Source: Paenibacillus sp. JCM 10914
GTDB lineage: Bacteria > Bacillota > Bacilli > Paenibacillales > Paenibacillaceae
Assembly: GCF_001315105.1 (NCBI RefSeq)
Contig: NZ_BAZR01000042.1
Span: 1 to 40,525 of the forward strand
Length of the DNA: 40,525 nt
Reading direction: 5' to 3'
The notes beneath the pieces were generated by a model. It made no database searches. It saw only the letters and a program-made list of their open reading frames with translations, and was not told the origin of the DNA. Below, piece by piece: positions 26,245-36,251 of this stretch; position 1 is the stretch's first letter; the number at the start of each line of letters is the position of its first letter. Position numbers and translations under genes: made by a program.

Positions 26245-26299
26245 TCGTAAGGAAAGGCAATCTTAAAGATTTGGACGTTATTTGCCCGAGGTGAACCCT

Positions 26300-28111
26300 A
26301 TGCTTGAACGCCTGCAACGATTCGTGTCCGGATCGATCCGCCATAAGCTAGTCGCAGCTTCGATTGTGTGCATTGTCGTACCGGCGATTGTTAGCCTGAT
26401 TCTGTACAATTCGTTGACGAAGGAAGCGCTGAAGCAGCAGGCCGTCTCCAATGCCGAAGATGCACTGCAACTCGTTCGCGGTTCGGTCACGAATCTGCTC
26501 TTGAGCAAGCTGAATATCGCGAACTACATTCAAGTGAATTCGACACTGAACTCGTATTTCAAACAAGTGGCCTCCGGCAATGAGGATGAGGACCCATATC
26601 GCCGGTTTATCGAATCCCATCGGGTGCTTGAGCTGCTGGACAGCTTGACCGTGGTCGGCGAGCATAGTTATGTGACGGTATTGCTTACGAACGGGTCCTA
26701 TTACATGAACTATTCCGTAAGCGATTACAATCCATTGGAATACCGGGAACAATCTTGGTTCGCGGGCATTCGTGAGTTGAGGGGATTGGAATCGTTGTGG
26801 ACGGGACCGGAAGAGACCGTATTCCGCTCCGATCGGATCGATCGTCCGTATCAATTGTCGGTCGTACGCACATTGCGGCTTCCGGATTCGGAGATCTACG
26901 GTTACGTCATCGTCACCTTTACGGAAGATCAGATCAGCGGCATATTCAACTCGCTCTCCGACGGCAGTGATGTGCTGATGCTCGATGAACAAGGGACGAT
27001 TGTGTCAAGCAGTCATCCGGAGGATATCGGCAGTACGTTCGACTATATGAACGACGGAAGTTCCGAACCGTATTCGATTGTGCCGATGAACGGAGAGAAG
27101 TATCTGATGGTACAGCAGGACATCCCGTCGGCTGGATGGCGATTGGTGCTGATGCAGCCGTACAAGGATGCGATCGTGAATATCAACGCTATTTTTACGC
27201 GGGTGTTTATGTTTCAGATGTGCTTCTTCCTGATCTTCATGCTGCTGTTGATCAGCCTGGTGCGCACGTTCACAAGACCGCTCGTCCGTCTCGGTAAGGT
27301 TGTAACGGCAGTTCAACGCGGGAATCTGGAGGTTCGCTCGAACATAAACGGCAATGACGAGATCGGCCGGTTAGGCCACTTATTCGATGATATGCTGGAG
27401 CGGTTCAAGCGGATGATCGCCGAAATATCCGACAATCAGAACCGCAAACGTACCGCGGAGCTGAAAATGCTGCAGGCGCAGATCCATCCGCACTTTCTAT
27501 TCAATGTGCTGAATTCCATTCGGATGAAGGTCATGAAACGCGGGGACCGCGACAGCGCTCAAATGATCGGCTCTCTATCGATGCTGCTGCGCATGACCAT
27601 CAGCCGGGAAGAAGATGAGATCGATCTGCACGAGGAGATTGAGCTGATCTCGCATTATGTGGCACTGATGAATCTGCGGCAGAAGGAGGAGATTCGGCTC
27701 ATCTTGAATATTGCACCGGAGGCCATGCTATTCAAGGTTCCGCGGTTGTTTCTGCAGCCGATCGTTGAGAATGCCCTTATCCATGGATTGCACAGGCAGG
27801 CGGGGACGGTTGAGATCACGGCAGAGATGCAGCCATCAGGGATTAGGCTTAGCGTCCAGGATGACGGGGTTGGCATGGACGACAAGGTATTGGAGTCCAT
27901 CACCCGGAAGCTGGAGAACCTGCCTTCGGTGATAGCGAAGGATGAGGCGATGGGCGGCAGCTTCTCCCGCATTGGGCTGCAGAATGTGATGGAGCGCATG
28001 CGGATGGTGTTCGGGGAGCGGTATCAGTGCAAGGTTTATAGTAAGCCCGGTCAAGGAACGGTGGTCGAAATGCTCATACCTGAGAGAGGGAAGGTCGATG
28101 CCGATGTATAA
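26300..28111 (+). CDS. Membrane sensor histidine kinase (YesM/LytS-type)
   Basis: A 603-residue kinase. One membrane segment near residues 18-40 and another near 300-325 flank an extracellular Cache-like sensor. A HAMP linker (RPLVRLGKVVTAVQRGNLEV) leads to the His_kinase domain with the phospho-acceptor His398 in IHPHFLFNVLNSIR, then an HATPase with DDGVGMDD. ATG at 26300 is chosen because GAGGTGA lies seven bases before it. It overlaps the response regulator gene and sits between the transporter and the polysaccharide enzymes. It most likely senses an extracellular sugar, perhaps through the binding protein, and switches the locus on. Confidence 0.92.
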   Translation: MLERLQRFVSGSIRHKLVAASIVCIVVPAIVSLILYNSLTKEALKQQAVSNAEDALQLVRGSVTNLLLSKLNIANYIQVNSTLNSYFKQVASGNEDEDPYRRFIESHRVLELLDSLTVVGEHSYVTVLLTNGSYYMNYSVSDYNPLEYREQSWFAGIRELRGLESLWTGPEETVFRSDRIDRPYQLSVVRTLRLPDSEIYGYVIVTFTEDQISGIFNSLSDGSDVLMLDEQGTIVSSSHPEDIGSTFDYMNDGSSEPYSIVPMNGEKYLMVQQDIPSAGWRLVLMQPYKDAIVNINAIFTRVFMFQMCFFLIFMLLLISLVRTFTRPLVRLGKVVTAVQRGNLEVRSNINGNDEIGRLGHLFDDMLERFKRMIAEISDNQNRKRTAELKMLQAQIHPHFLFNVLNSIRMKVMKRGDRDSAQMIGSLSMLLRMTISREEDEIDLHEEIELISHYVALMNLRQKEEIRLILNIAPEAMLFKVPRLFLQPIVENALIHGLHRQAGTVEITAEMQPSGIRLSVQDDGVGMDDKVLESITRKLENLPSVIAKDEAMGGSFSRIGLQNVMERMRMVFGERYQCKVYSKPGQGTVVEMLIPERGKVDADV

Positions 28112-29723
28112 CGTAATGCTGGTGGACGATGATTACCCGGTTATCGAATTGTTATCCGAGCACATTGCTTGGAGCGAGCTGGGACTGAATCTGATGGGCA
28201 GTTATGAGAATGGCTGGAGTGCATGGGAGCATGCCCGGCTGGCACCGCCGGATATTCTGATTACGGACATTGGCATGCCGAGGATGAACGGGCTGGAGCT
28301 GTCGGCTCGCATTAAAGAGGTGAAGGCGGATGTGAGAATCGCGATCCTCTCTTGCCATAACGAGTTTCAATATGCTCAGCAAGCCATGCGACTTAACGTG
28401 CAAGATTATCTGCTCAAGGATGCGCTGGACCCGCAGGAACTAGCCGAGCTGCTGTTGCGTTTCAAACGATCCATCGATGAGGAGACCCAGCAGGGCTGGG
28501 AGCGTTCGCGACTGACCCATCTGGTGGATGAAACGCGGGAGCTGCGCAAGGAGCAGCGTCTGAAGAACTTTATACATCAGCCCTTGTTATCGTCGGAGCA
28601 ATGGCAGCGGGAATGGCTGGAATATGGGGTGCTGGCTCAGGATAACCACTGCCTGCCCGTGATCGGTTACGTGGAGGACTTTCGAATCATTAAACAGCGA
28701 TTTGCTTCGGACCAGACCCTGCATTTCGCTATCGGCAATGTGCTGCGCGAGGTGCTGCACGAGTTAAAGCCGGAAGCGGTGCATATCGGTTATGACGTGA
28801 AGACGTCACTGCTATTGTTCACGTGTAAGCCGGGTTTGAAGTTTAATATATACGCCGAGGTGTCAGCCGGTCTTCAGCGTATACAGTCCGTCCTTGAACG
28901 AGTACTCAAGGTACGCATGTCGTTTGTGATCGGTCATCCGTGCGATGATCCAAGCTCGCTCAAGGCGGTGCTGAATCAACTGCTTGGCAACGAAGAACAG
29001 CGGTTCTATCTCGAGCCGGGCCAAGCCGTGAAAGCAGCCTTTCGAGATGAAGAAGGGCAGGGACATGGCGATCTGTTTGCCTACTATGATCAAGCCAGTT
29101 CGGAGCTGCGGGACGCATTGCTCGGCGAAGAAGCGTGCCATGCTACACATCAAGCGATTGAGCGATGGATCTCGTTCATCCGCAGCAACGGATATGCGCC
29201 GGAAACGGTAAAGGATTGGCTGCTTAAGCTACTGCTCGATCTGAAGCTGAAGCTCCAGTTATTGCAATCGTTGTCGCCATCTTATACGGCCGATACCCTG
29301 CATAAGGAAATGGTCGGGATGGATTCCTTGAACGAACTGCGCACTTGGTTGATCATCCATATGGATGCGATGGCCCAGCGCTTGAGCAGCGGGTTCGCAG
29401 GCAGTCGCAGAGCGGAGGTCGCCGAGGCATGCAAATACGTATCGCTCCGGCTGCATCAGCGGATCACGCTGGATGAGGTCGCCGGATTCCTTCATCTGAA
29501 TTCCAGTTATTTCAGCCGGATGTTCAAGAAGGAGACGGGGGTTACTTTTATTGAGTATGTGACGCGGATGAAGATGGAACGGGCCAAGGAGCAGCTTCGT
29601 CAAACCGGACGGACCGTGGCCGAGATCTGTGAGGGTCTTGCATATGACAACGTAAGTTATTTCATTAAGACGTTCAAGGCCAACTCAGGTGCAACGCCAA
29701 GCGAGTTCAGGGAGAGATCTTGA
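28098..29723 (+). CDS. AraC-type response regulator (YesN family)
   Basis: A 541-residue regulator. The N-terminal receiver has acidic residues 10-12, the phospho-acceptor Asp57 in DILITDIGMP and Lys107. A long middle region without a recognised motif follows. The C-terminal AraC helix-turn-helix pair ends in YDNVSYFIKTFKANSGATPS. The gene overlaps the kinase gene by 14 bp (or 8 bp if ATG 28104 is used), so the two are coupled partners. It probably activates the transporter and enzyme genes; no binding site could be identified. Confidence 0.92.
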   Translation: MPMYNVMLVDDDYPVIELLSEHIAWSELGLNLMGSYENGWSAWEHARLAPPDILITDIGMPRMNGLELSARIKEVKADVRIAILSCHNEFQYAQQAMRLNVQDYLLKDALDPQELAELLLRFKRSIDEETQQGWERSRLTHLVDETRELRKEQRLKNFIHQPLLSSEQWQREWLEYGVLAQDNHCLPVIGYVEDFRIIKQRFASDQTLHFAIGNVLREVLHELKPEAVHIGYDVKTSLLLFTCKPGLKFNIYAEVSAGLQRIQSVLERVLKVRMSFVIGHPCDDPSSLKAVLNQLLGNEEQRFYLEPGQAVKAAFRDEEGQGHGDLFAYYDQASSELRDALLGEEACHATHQAIERWISFIRSNGYAPETVKDWLLKLLLDLKLKLQLLQSLSPSYTADTLHKEMVGMDSLNELRTWLIIHMDAMAQRLSSGFAGSRRAEVAEACKYVSLRLHQRITLDEVAGFLHLNSSYFSRMFKKETGVTFIEYVTRMKMERAKEQLRQTGRTVAEICEGLAYDNVSYFIKTFKANSGATPSEFRERS

Positions 29724-29745
29724 AGGATGAGAGGGGAGGTAAGAG

Positions 29746-31584
29746 ATGATGCACGGCTGGGAACTTAAGCTGGATTCTCTCATGAATCGGATAGTTCCGG
29801 CGGACGCCTCTTTGTATTATCCGAATGGGGACGGATGCTCATTCTGGGAAGAAGTACGGCATAACGCCAGCTACGAAGCAGATGGGGTACAGCTCCGAGA
29901 GGAGGGGAAGCGACTCCTGAACCAACCGATGCCGCTGCTTACTTATGATTTGTTCACCGTGTATGCACGGCAGGGAACGAGACTGGAGTATGAGCGTGTC
30001 TATTTCGAGCGCAGGCGACGATTGAATACGTTCACCTTGCTAACGCTGCTGGAGCCTGATGCGGGTACGTATCGTCAGGCGCGAGACGAGATGCTGTGGG
30101 CGATATGCGACGAATTCACATGGTGCCTGCCAGCGCATCTAGGCACGGAATCTGCGGCAGAGATAAGGGAGACCATCGACTTATTCAGCGCGGAGACGGG
30201 CTTCGCGCTAAGCGAAATCCGGGTGCTGCTCGGAGGGGATTTGCCGCCCTTGCTCGTGTCGCGCATCCACGATGAAGTGTCGCGGAGGTTATTTGATCCT
30301 TACCTGCGGCATACGTTCGGCTGGGAGACGGCCACTCATAATTGGTCGGCGGTATGCGCGGGCTCGATCGGCGCTGCGGCACTGCTTCTGCTTGACGACC
30401 GTGATCGGCTGAAGGAGATTCTGCTTAAATCGCAGCAGAGCATGGACTATTACCTACAAGGCTTCGGCAGCGACGGGGCTTGCCTGGAAGGGCTCGGGTA
30501 TTGGAATTACGGGTTCGGATATTTTGTGTATTACGCCGATCTGCTTAAACAGCGTAGTAACGGGGAGATCGACTGGTTCGGGAAAGAGAAGGTGGGCAGG
30601 ATCGCGGCGTTTCAGCAAAGCTGTTACCTTGGCGGGAAGCATGTGGCGAATTTCTCCGATTCTTCGCCGGAGGGGAGTTTACATATTGGTCTATCGCACC
30701 GATTGGCCGCACGTTATGAGGACATCGACGTGCCGCTGGAGCATCTTCGAGCCCCGTATGTTGAAGATCACTGCAGCCGCTGGGCACCTGCCTTACGCAA
30801 TTGGATATGGCGAGACCCCGGGCAGCAAGGCCAGGATTGGGCAGAGGCAGACTATTATTTGCCCGATGCGCAGTGGATGATCTCCAGAGTACAGCATGAG
30901 GGCGAAGGTTATGCCTTCGCAGCCAAGGGTGGTCATAATGCCGAGCCGCACAACCATAATGATCTGGGGCATTTCATTCTGTATGGAGCCGGCGCGATCT
31001 GGTGCGCAGACCTTGGCTGCGGCGAGTATACGGTGGATTATTTTGGAGAGGGGAGATACGGCTACGACTGCAACGGTTCGCAAGGGCATTCGGTTCCGAT
31101 CATTGACGGACATTACCAGGAAGCGGGCGGAAGCAGTCGCGCGGTCGTGCTGGACGCTGTGACCGGGGAGAAGCAGGTCATGTTGAAGCTGGATCTGACT
31201 TCGGCTTACCGTGTACCGCTGCTTCGCAAGTATACGAGAGAGTTCCAGTGGAATAAACAAGGTGCAAGGCCAGAACTGCGAATTCAGGATCGCTTCGAGT
31301 TCAGGGAGACCCCGGGCTGCTTGACGGAGCGAATTGTTACTAGATGGAGACCGGAGCGGTGCTTGGTTGACGGCGTGAATCTCGTTAAACTTGGCGGCGG
31401 GCTTGTCATTCATTATGACGGTGCACAAGTGGACGCGGATATCCAAGAGCATTGGTTCCGTGATCATCACGGCGCTAATGCCGCTTGGTACTCGGTCGAT
31501 CTTCATATGAAGCAGCCGGGCATGGACGTCAGTATGGATATGCGATTTGAATATGCGTCATTGAAGGGAGTAGAGGAGAAATGA
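29746..31584 (+). CDS. Heparinase II/III-like polysaccharide lyase family protein
   Basis: A 612-residue protein with an alpha-helical toroid N-terminal part (about 60-330, with WETATHNWSAVCAGSIGAA and LEGLGYWNYGFGYFVYYAD) and a C-terminal beta-sheet part beginning near 370. The family-typical motif PHNHNDLGHF includes His402 and His404, placed where metal and substrate residues occur in heparinase II. Such enzymes cut uronic-acid polysaccharides by beta-elimination. No signal peptide is seen, so it probably acts on imported oligosaccharides. It overlaps the GH88 gene by 4 bp (ATGA), which supports joint function. The true polymer (heparin-like, hyaluronan-like, alginate or bacterial exopolysaccharide) cannot be told. 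Confidence 0.83.
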   Translation: MMHGWELKLDSLMNRIVPADASLYYPNGDGCSFWEEVRHNASYEADGVQLREEGKRLLNQPMPLLTYDLFTVYARQGTRLEYERVYFERRRRLNTFTLLTLLEPDAGTYRQARDEMLWAICDEFTWCLPAHLGTESAAEIRETIDLFSAETGFALSEIRVLLGGDLPPLLVSRIHDEVSRRLFDPYLRHTFGWETATHNWSAVCAGSIGAAALLLLDDRDRLKEILLKSQQSMDYYLQGFGSDGACLEGLGYWNYGFGYFVYYADLLKQRSNGEIDWFGKEKVGRIAAFQQSCYLGGKHVANFSDSSPEGSLHIGLSHRLAARYEDIDVPLEHLRAPYVEDHCSRWAPALRNWIWRDPGQQGQDWAEADYYLPDAQWMISRVQHEGEGYAFAAKGGHNAEPHNHNDLGHFILYGAGAIWCADLGCGEYTVDYFGEGRYGYDCNGSQGHSVPIIDGHYQEAGGSSRAVVLDAVTGEKQVMLKLDLTSAYRVPLLRKYTREFQWNKQGARPELRIQDRFEFRETPGCLTERIVTRWRPERCLVDGVNLVKLGGGLVIHYDGAQVDADIQEHWFRDHHGANAAWYSVDLHMKQPGMDVSMDMRFEYASLKGVEEK

Positions 31585-32717
31585 AGACAGCGGTGGCATT
31601 GGATTGGTTGACGGAAGCGTGGGTAAAGTCGCTTCAGAAAACACAGCGGAATGTACGACGCATCGGGGATGGGTTCCCGCATGCGAGCCAGAACGGGCGC
31701 TATCAATTGGAGGCACCGCACTGGTGGACGGCTGGCTTCTGGCCGGGCCTGCTATGGCTGCTCTATAACGACAGCGGTGAGCCGGAACTAAGAGAGGCCG
31801 CCGAGCGCTGTGAACTTAAGCTGGATGAGGTACTGAACGATTATGTGAGACTGGACCATGATCTTGGTTTCATGTGGACCCTTACGAGCATCGCTGCCTA
31901 TAAGCTAACCGGAAATGAAGCGTCTAAGGTGCGTGCTCTTAAGGCAGCGAACTACCTGGCCGCGCGCTTCAATATCAAGGGTCAATACATTCGGGCGTGG
32001 AACCCCTGGTCTGAGAGGGAGGACAATGCAGGTCTGGCCATTATCGACTGCGCCATGAATATGCCGCTTTTGTTCCTCGCTTCCGAGATTAGCGGCGATC
32101 CGCGGTATCGGCATATAGCGGAAGCCCATATGGACACGGTAGTCAGAGACTTCGTCCGCGCGGACGGCTCGGTCTATCATATCGTGCGATATGATCCGAA
32201 TACCGGTGAGCGCTTGGAAGGGATTGGGGGACAGGGCTTTGCACCGGAATCGGCCTGGTCCAGAGGAACGGCGTGGGCGATTTACGGCCTGACACTGGCC
32301 TATCATCACACGGGCAAGCCGATGTACCTGGACACGGCCAAGACGGTCGCCCATTTCTTCCTGGCGAATCTGCCGGACGATCATGTTCCGCTCTGGGATT
32401 TCCGGGCACCGGATGAGGCGCGGACCTACCGTGATTCCTCGGCAGGCGCTTGCGCCGCCAGCGGCTTGCTGCTGCTGGCTGACAAGGTGGATGCTGGGGA
32501 AGGCGCGTTGTATCGCCAATCCGCGCTGCGGATGCTGGAGTCGCTGTACCGCAATTATGGAGCCTGGGACAACGATGAAGAGGAGGGGCTGATTCTGCAT
32601 GGCACCAGCCATTATCCGGAAGGGCAGAACATCGACGTGCCGCTAATCTACGGCGACTTTTTCTTTGTGGAAGGCTTGGCACGGCTGAGTGAGAAGGGGC
32701 CTTTCTACTGGGAATAG
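31581..32717 (+). CDS. GH88 unsaturated glucuronyl hydrolase
   Basis: This enzyme removes the unsaturated uronic acid left at the end of oligosaccharides by lyases. The protein has 378 residues, nearly identical in length to the Bacillus GL1 enzyme (377). The two catalytic Asp residues are visible: Asp94 in DHDLGF and Asp156 in IIDCAMNM, with the expected spacing. Further family motifs are GFAPESAWSRGTAWAIYG and RDSSAGACAASGLLLL. No signal peptide, so cytoplasmic. It overlaps the lyase gene by 4 bp, so lyase and hydrolase products would act in sequence. Confidence 0.93.
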   Translation: MKTAVALDWLTEAWVKSLQKTQRNVRRIGDGFPHASQNGRYQLEAPHWWTAGFWPGLLWLLYNDSGEPELREAAERCELKLDEVLNDYVRLDHDLGFMWTLTSIAAYKLTGNEASKVRALKAANYLAARFNIKGQYIRAWNPWSEREDNAGLAIIDCAMNMPLLFLASEISGDPRYRHIAEAHMDTVVRDFVRADGSVYHIVRYDPNTGERLEGIGGQGFAPESAWSRGTAWAIYGLTLAYHHTGKPMYLDTAKTVAHFFLANLPDDHVPLWDFRAPDEARTYRDSSAGACAASGLLLLADKVDAGEGALYRQSALRMLESLYRNYGAWDNDEEEGLILHGTSHYPEGQNIDVPLIYGDFFFVEGLARLSEKGPFYWE

Positions 32718-32751
32718 GATCGAACTTGTCTATCAAGGAAGGAGTCTAGGT

Positions 32752-34646
32752 ATGGACCAGCATAAGATTCAGCGGCATCCTCTCGGTACGATGTATCATC
32801 CGGTCGCTTTTAATCCACTGCGGAGCAGGAAGGACGTGCAAGTAGCGCTCGGAGAATTGCTTCTGCCTTTGCAGCCTTATTACAGCAAGGGCCGGGCCCG
32901 CTTGTCCATCGGCCAGGCGAGTGCGGCTTACTCCGCGGATATCGCGGAAATGGAGGGCTTCTCCCGCGTGTTATGGGGGCTCGTACCCGCTGTAGCCGGC
33001 GGGGAGTTCGAGCAGCAGTGGGAGTTATGCTGGATGGAATTCGGGCGGGTACCGATCCGGATCACGAAGAGTATTGGGGCGCAGTGTCGGATTATGACCA
33101 GCGGCTCGTGGAGATGGCTGTATTCGGTCTGGCGCTGGCCTTGGTGCCGGATCGGATTTGGGGTCCGCTTAGTAAGCAGGAGCGTTCCAATCTGTATGCA
33201 TGGCTGAACCAGATCAATCAGCATCCTTGTTACGATTGCAATTGGCTGTTCTTCCAGGTGCTTGTCAATGTCGGGTTTCATCAAGCAGGCTTGCCTTACG
33301 ATGCGGAGCAGATGGAGCGGAATCTGGAACGCATCGACGACTTCTATCTGGCCGACGGCTGGTACAGCGATGGTCCAGGCGGCCATTGCGATTATTATGG
33401 TCCATTCGGCATCCATTATTACAGCCTTCTCTATGCGAAGCTGATGGGGGATGAAGATCCGATACGGGCGGAGCGCTATATGCTGCGGTCGGCTGCTTTT
33501 GCCAAGGACTTTATCCATTGGCATGCCCCTGATGGGGCAGCCATTCCTTATGGTCGCAGCCTGACTTACCGTTTCGCACAGTCAGCCTTCTGGTCGGCGG
33601 CGGCTTTCGCTGGGCTGGATGCGTATTCGCCAGGGATCATGAAGGGACTTGTGCTTCGGAATCTTAGATGGTGGCTTCAGCAGCCGATGTTGGATCGGGA
33701 AGGGATATTGACGGTTGGGTATGCGTATCCGAATCAGATCATGTCGGAGAATTACAATTCTCCCGGCTCTTCGTATTGGGCGTTGAAGACTTTTCTAATA
33801 TTGGCCCTGCCGGAGGAGCATCCTTTCTGGATGCAGCCGGAAGGGGAGCTGCCCGCATTGGAGCGCATTTCGGTACAGAAGCCTGCTCATCTCGTCGTAT
33901 GCCGTCAATTGGAAACCGGGCATGCCGCTGCCTTTAATACAGGTCATCCTACGACGAATGAACATACGCATACGTCGGCGAAATATGAGAAATTCGTCTA
34001 CTCCAGTGCGTTCGCCTTCAGTGTTCCAAGAGCCGAATGGGGGCTCGCTCAAGGAGCCTATGATTCGATGCTTGCCTTAAGTGAAGGCGATCAGCTCTTT
34101 CGAGCCAAACGGCGTGCGGAGGAGTCATGGATTCAAGATCATGTGCTCTATGCCAGATGGAGACCATGGGCGGATGTCGAGGTGTCCACGTGGATCGTAG
34201 CGGGACTACCTTGGCATATCCGCATTCATCGACTCCGCACGGCGAGGGTGCTGGATGCTGCCGAGGGAGGTTTTGCCGTTGGAATCGGCGATGATGGTTG
34301 TAAGGTAACGACGAATGGGACGGAGGCTTCCGCCGCCACCGTTTGGGGAACGAGCGCGGTGCGCAGCCTTCTCGGTTATGATGACGCGGAGGTCATCCAT
34401 GCGCAAGCGAATACCAACCTGCTGCATCCTCGAACGGTCATTCCGACCCTAAGGGTCAAGCTGGCGCCAGGAACACATTGGATCATATCGGCTGTATATG
34501 GAGAACCGGCAGGCTGCGATTTTGAAGACTCTTCCGTTGTCGGGTATGGCAGTCCCGCGCTCGATGAGCTTGGTGTCAGTATTGACGAGAATAAGGTGGA
34601 GATCTTGACCGTTTCGGGGAAAACGATGGAGCTTATTATGGAATAG
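32752..34646 (+). pseudogene. DUF2264 family protein, interrupted by a 1-bp frameshift
   Basis: DUF2264 proteins are (alpha/alpha)-barrel-like proteins of unknown role, often found with polysaccharide lyases and GH88/GH105 enzymes. The start ATG 32752 follows GGAAGGAG. The first frame runs through LWGLVPAVAGGEF to about residue 91 and then misreads. The family sequence resumes one frame over as LDGIRAGTDPDHEEYWG and runs to 34646 (HPCYDCNWLFFQVLVN, SDGPGGHCDYYGPFGIHYY). Restoring one A in the TTATG at 33025-33029 gives about 631 residues. It is last in the uronate locus and a terminator follows. The break may be a base-calling error. Confidence 0.85.
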
Positions 34647-34662
34647 ACGCAGCGTGTCATAC

Positions 34663-34699
34663 AATCAGGGTTGGGGTGTTTCCCCAGCCCTGATTTTTA
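34663..34699 (+). terminator. Intrinsic terminator ending the uronate locus
   Basis: AATCAGGGTTGGGG (34663-34676) pairs with CCCCAGCCCTGATT (34682-34695, one G-T pair) and is followed by TTTAT. Confidence 0.88.
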
Positions 34700-34827
34700 T
34701 ATAGATTAGCCCTGTGCCATGCTACCTCGCATGATTGCAGAGGGACCGCGAGATGCAAGAAACCGACTAGGCTTAATGCGCTGTGTGTGAAAACAGTCAG
34801 AAAAGGGCGAGATATTTTCAAAAAAAA

Positions 34828-34836
34828 TGATACAAT
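34828..34836 (+). promoter_or_regulatory. Extended -10 promoter for ilvA
   Basis: TGATACAAT is an extended -10 element (TG-n-TACAAT) about 70 bp before the chosen start. No good -35 hexamer is visible. No T-box or leader peptide was seen. Confidence 0.45.
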
Positions 34837-34908
34837 GAAAGAAGAGATATATAGTCAGCAGGATGAATGAACGCATACCTGGCAGCGAAGTGGAGTGTGA
34901 TCGGGAGA

Positions 34909-36177
34909 ATGGAAGAGACGCATACAACGAAACAAGCAGTTAGCATGGAGGACATCGTACGTGCACACCACGTGCTGCGCGAAGTCATTGTGCGGACACC
35001 GCTGCAGCGAGATGCTGTATTATCGGCCAAATATGATTGCGACGTTTATCTAAAGCGCGAAGATTTGCAAGTGGTCCGCTCCTTCAAGATTCGGGGAGCC
35101 TACAATATGATTCGCAATCTGTCCGAGGAAGAGCGCAATAAGGGCATTGTGTGCGCAAGTGCCGGGAACCACGCGCAAGGCGTGGCTTTCTCCTGCAATG
35201 CACTTAATATTCAGGGGAAAATCTATATGCCGAGCACGACCCCGAACCAGAAGGTGAAGCAGGTCAAGCGCTTCGGCGGCGGCAGCGTTGAGGTTATCCT
35301 TACAGGCGATACGTTCGATGATGCTTACGACGAGGCGATTAAGGCATGCGAGGAGTACGGCATGGCCTTTATTCATCCGTTCGACCAGGCGAAGATCATC
35401 GCCGGTAACGGAACGATTGGCATGGAGGTTATGGAGGAACTGGATGCGCCAGCCGATTATATGTTTGTCACGATCGGCGGCGGCGGGCTCGCAGCAGGCG
35501 TGGCGACGTACGTGAAGACGGTTAGTCCGGCTACGCAAGTGATCGGGGTCGAACCGCTTGGGGCGGCATCGATGATCCAGTCGAAGAACCAGGGCGAAGT
35601 CGTGACCATGAACGAAATCGACAAGTTTGTCGACGGGGCCGCGGTAAAACGAGTGGGCCAGCTCACCTATGAGATATGCAATGAATTGGTCGACGATATC
35701 GTCACGGTACCGGAAGGCAAAGCGTGCACAACGATTCTGGAGCTGTACAACGAGAATGCGATTGTCGTGGAGCCGGCCGGGTCGCTGCCTGTGGCAGCGC
35801 TTGATATGAATCGTGACCTGATCCGCGGGAAGACGGTGGTCTGCATCATCAGCGGCGGCAATAACGATATTGACCGGATGCAGGAGATCAAGGAGCGTTC
35901 CTTGATCTATGAAGGATTGAAGCATTATTTCATGATCAACTTTCCGCAGCGTGCGGGGGCGCTGCGGGAATTCCTCGCAGAAGTGCTGGGGCCGGATGAT
36001 GATATCGCCCGGTTCGAATATACCAAGAAGCATAACAAGGAAGACGGGCCGGCGCTGGTTGGCATCGAGCTCCTCAGACCGGAGGATTATGGACCGTTGG
36101 TGGAGCGGATGCAGCGTAAGGGTTTGGATTATACCGAGCTGAACAAGAATATGAATCTGTTCAATCTGCTGATTTAA
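34909..36177 (+). CDS. ilvA: Threonine ammonia-lyase (threonine dehydratase)
   Basis: IlvA deaminates threonine to 2-oxobutanoate, the first step to isoleucine, using pyridoxal phosphate. The PLP lysine is Lys60 (VVRSFKIRGAYN) and the phosphate-binding loop is IGGGGLAAGV. A C-terminal ACT-like regulatory part (HYFMINFPQRAGALREFL) is present once, as in the short Bacillus enzyme. ATG 34909 gives 422 residues, the same length as the B. subtilis protein. No candidate start has a well-placed ribosome site; the in-frame ATG at 34867 would add 14 residues. It is monocistronic, with a terminator on each side. Confidence 0.93.
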   Translation: MEETHTTKQAVSMEDIVRAHHVLREVIVRTPLQRDAVLSAKYDCDVYLKREDLQVVRSFKIRGAYNMIRNLSEEERNKGIVCASAGNHAQGVAFSCNALNIQGKIYMPSTTPNQKVKQVKRFGGGSVEVILTGDTFDDAYDEAIKACEEYGMAFIHPFDQAKIIAGNGTIGMEVMEELDAPADYMFVTIGGGGLAAGVATYVKTVSPATQVIGVEPLGAASMIQSKNQGEVVTMNEIDKFVDGAAVKRVGQLTYEICNELVDDIVTVPEGKACTTILELYNENAIVVEPAGSLPVAALDMNRDLIRGKTVVCIISGGNNDIDRMQEIKERSLIYEGLKHYFMINFPQRAGALREFLAEVLGPDDDIARFEYTKKHNKEDGPALVGIELLRPEDYGPLVERMQRKGLDYTELNKNMNLFNLLI

Positions 36178-36181
36178 CAAG

Positions 36182-36222
36182 AATGGCGTGCACAGGGTAG
36201 AGTCCCGATGCACGCCATTTTT
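36182..36222 (+). terminator. Intrinsic terminator after ilvA
   Basis: AATGGCGTGCA (36182-36192) pairs perfectly with TGCACGCCATT (36209-36219), followed by TTT. It may also help end the convergent gene at 36252. Confidence 0.85.
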
Positions 36223-36251
36223 ACGTGGAATAAGCTATGGGTTGGATCAGA

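Noticed and set aside
35050..36213. Long minus-strand frame opposite ilvA
   Set aside because: It is an antisense shadow with no start signal or recognisable domain, while ilvA is unambiguous.
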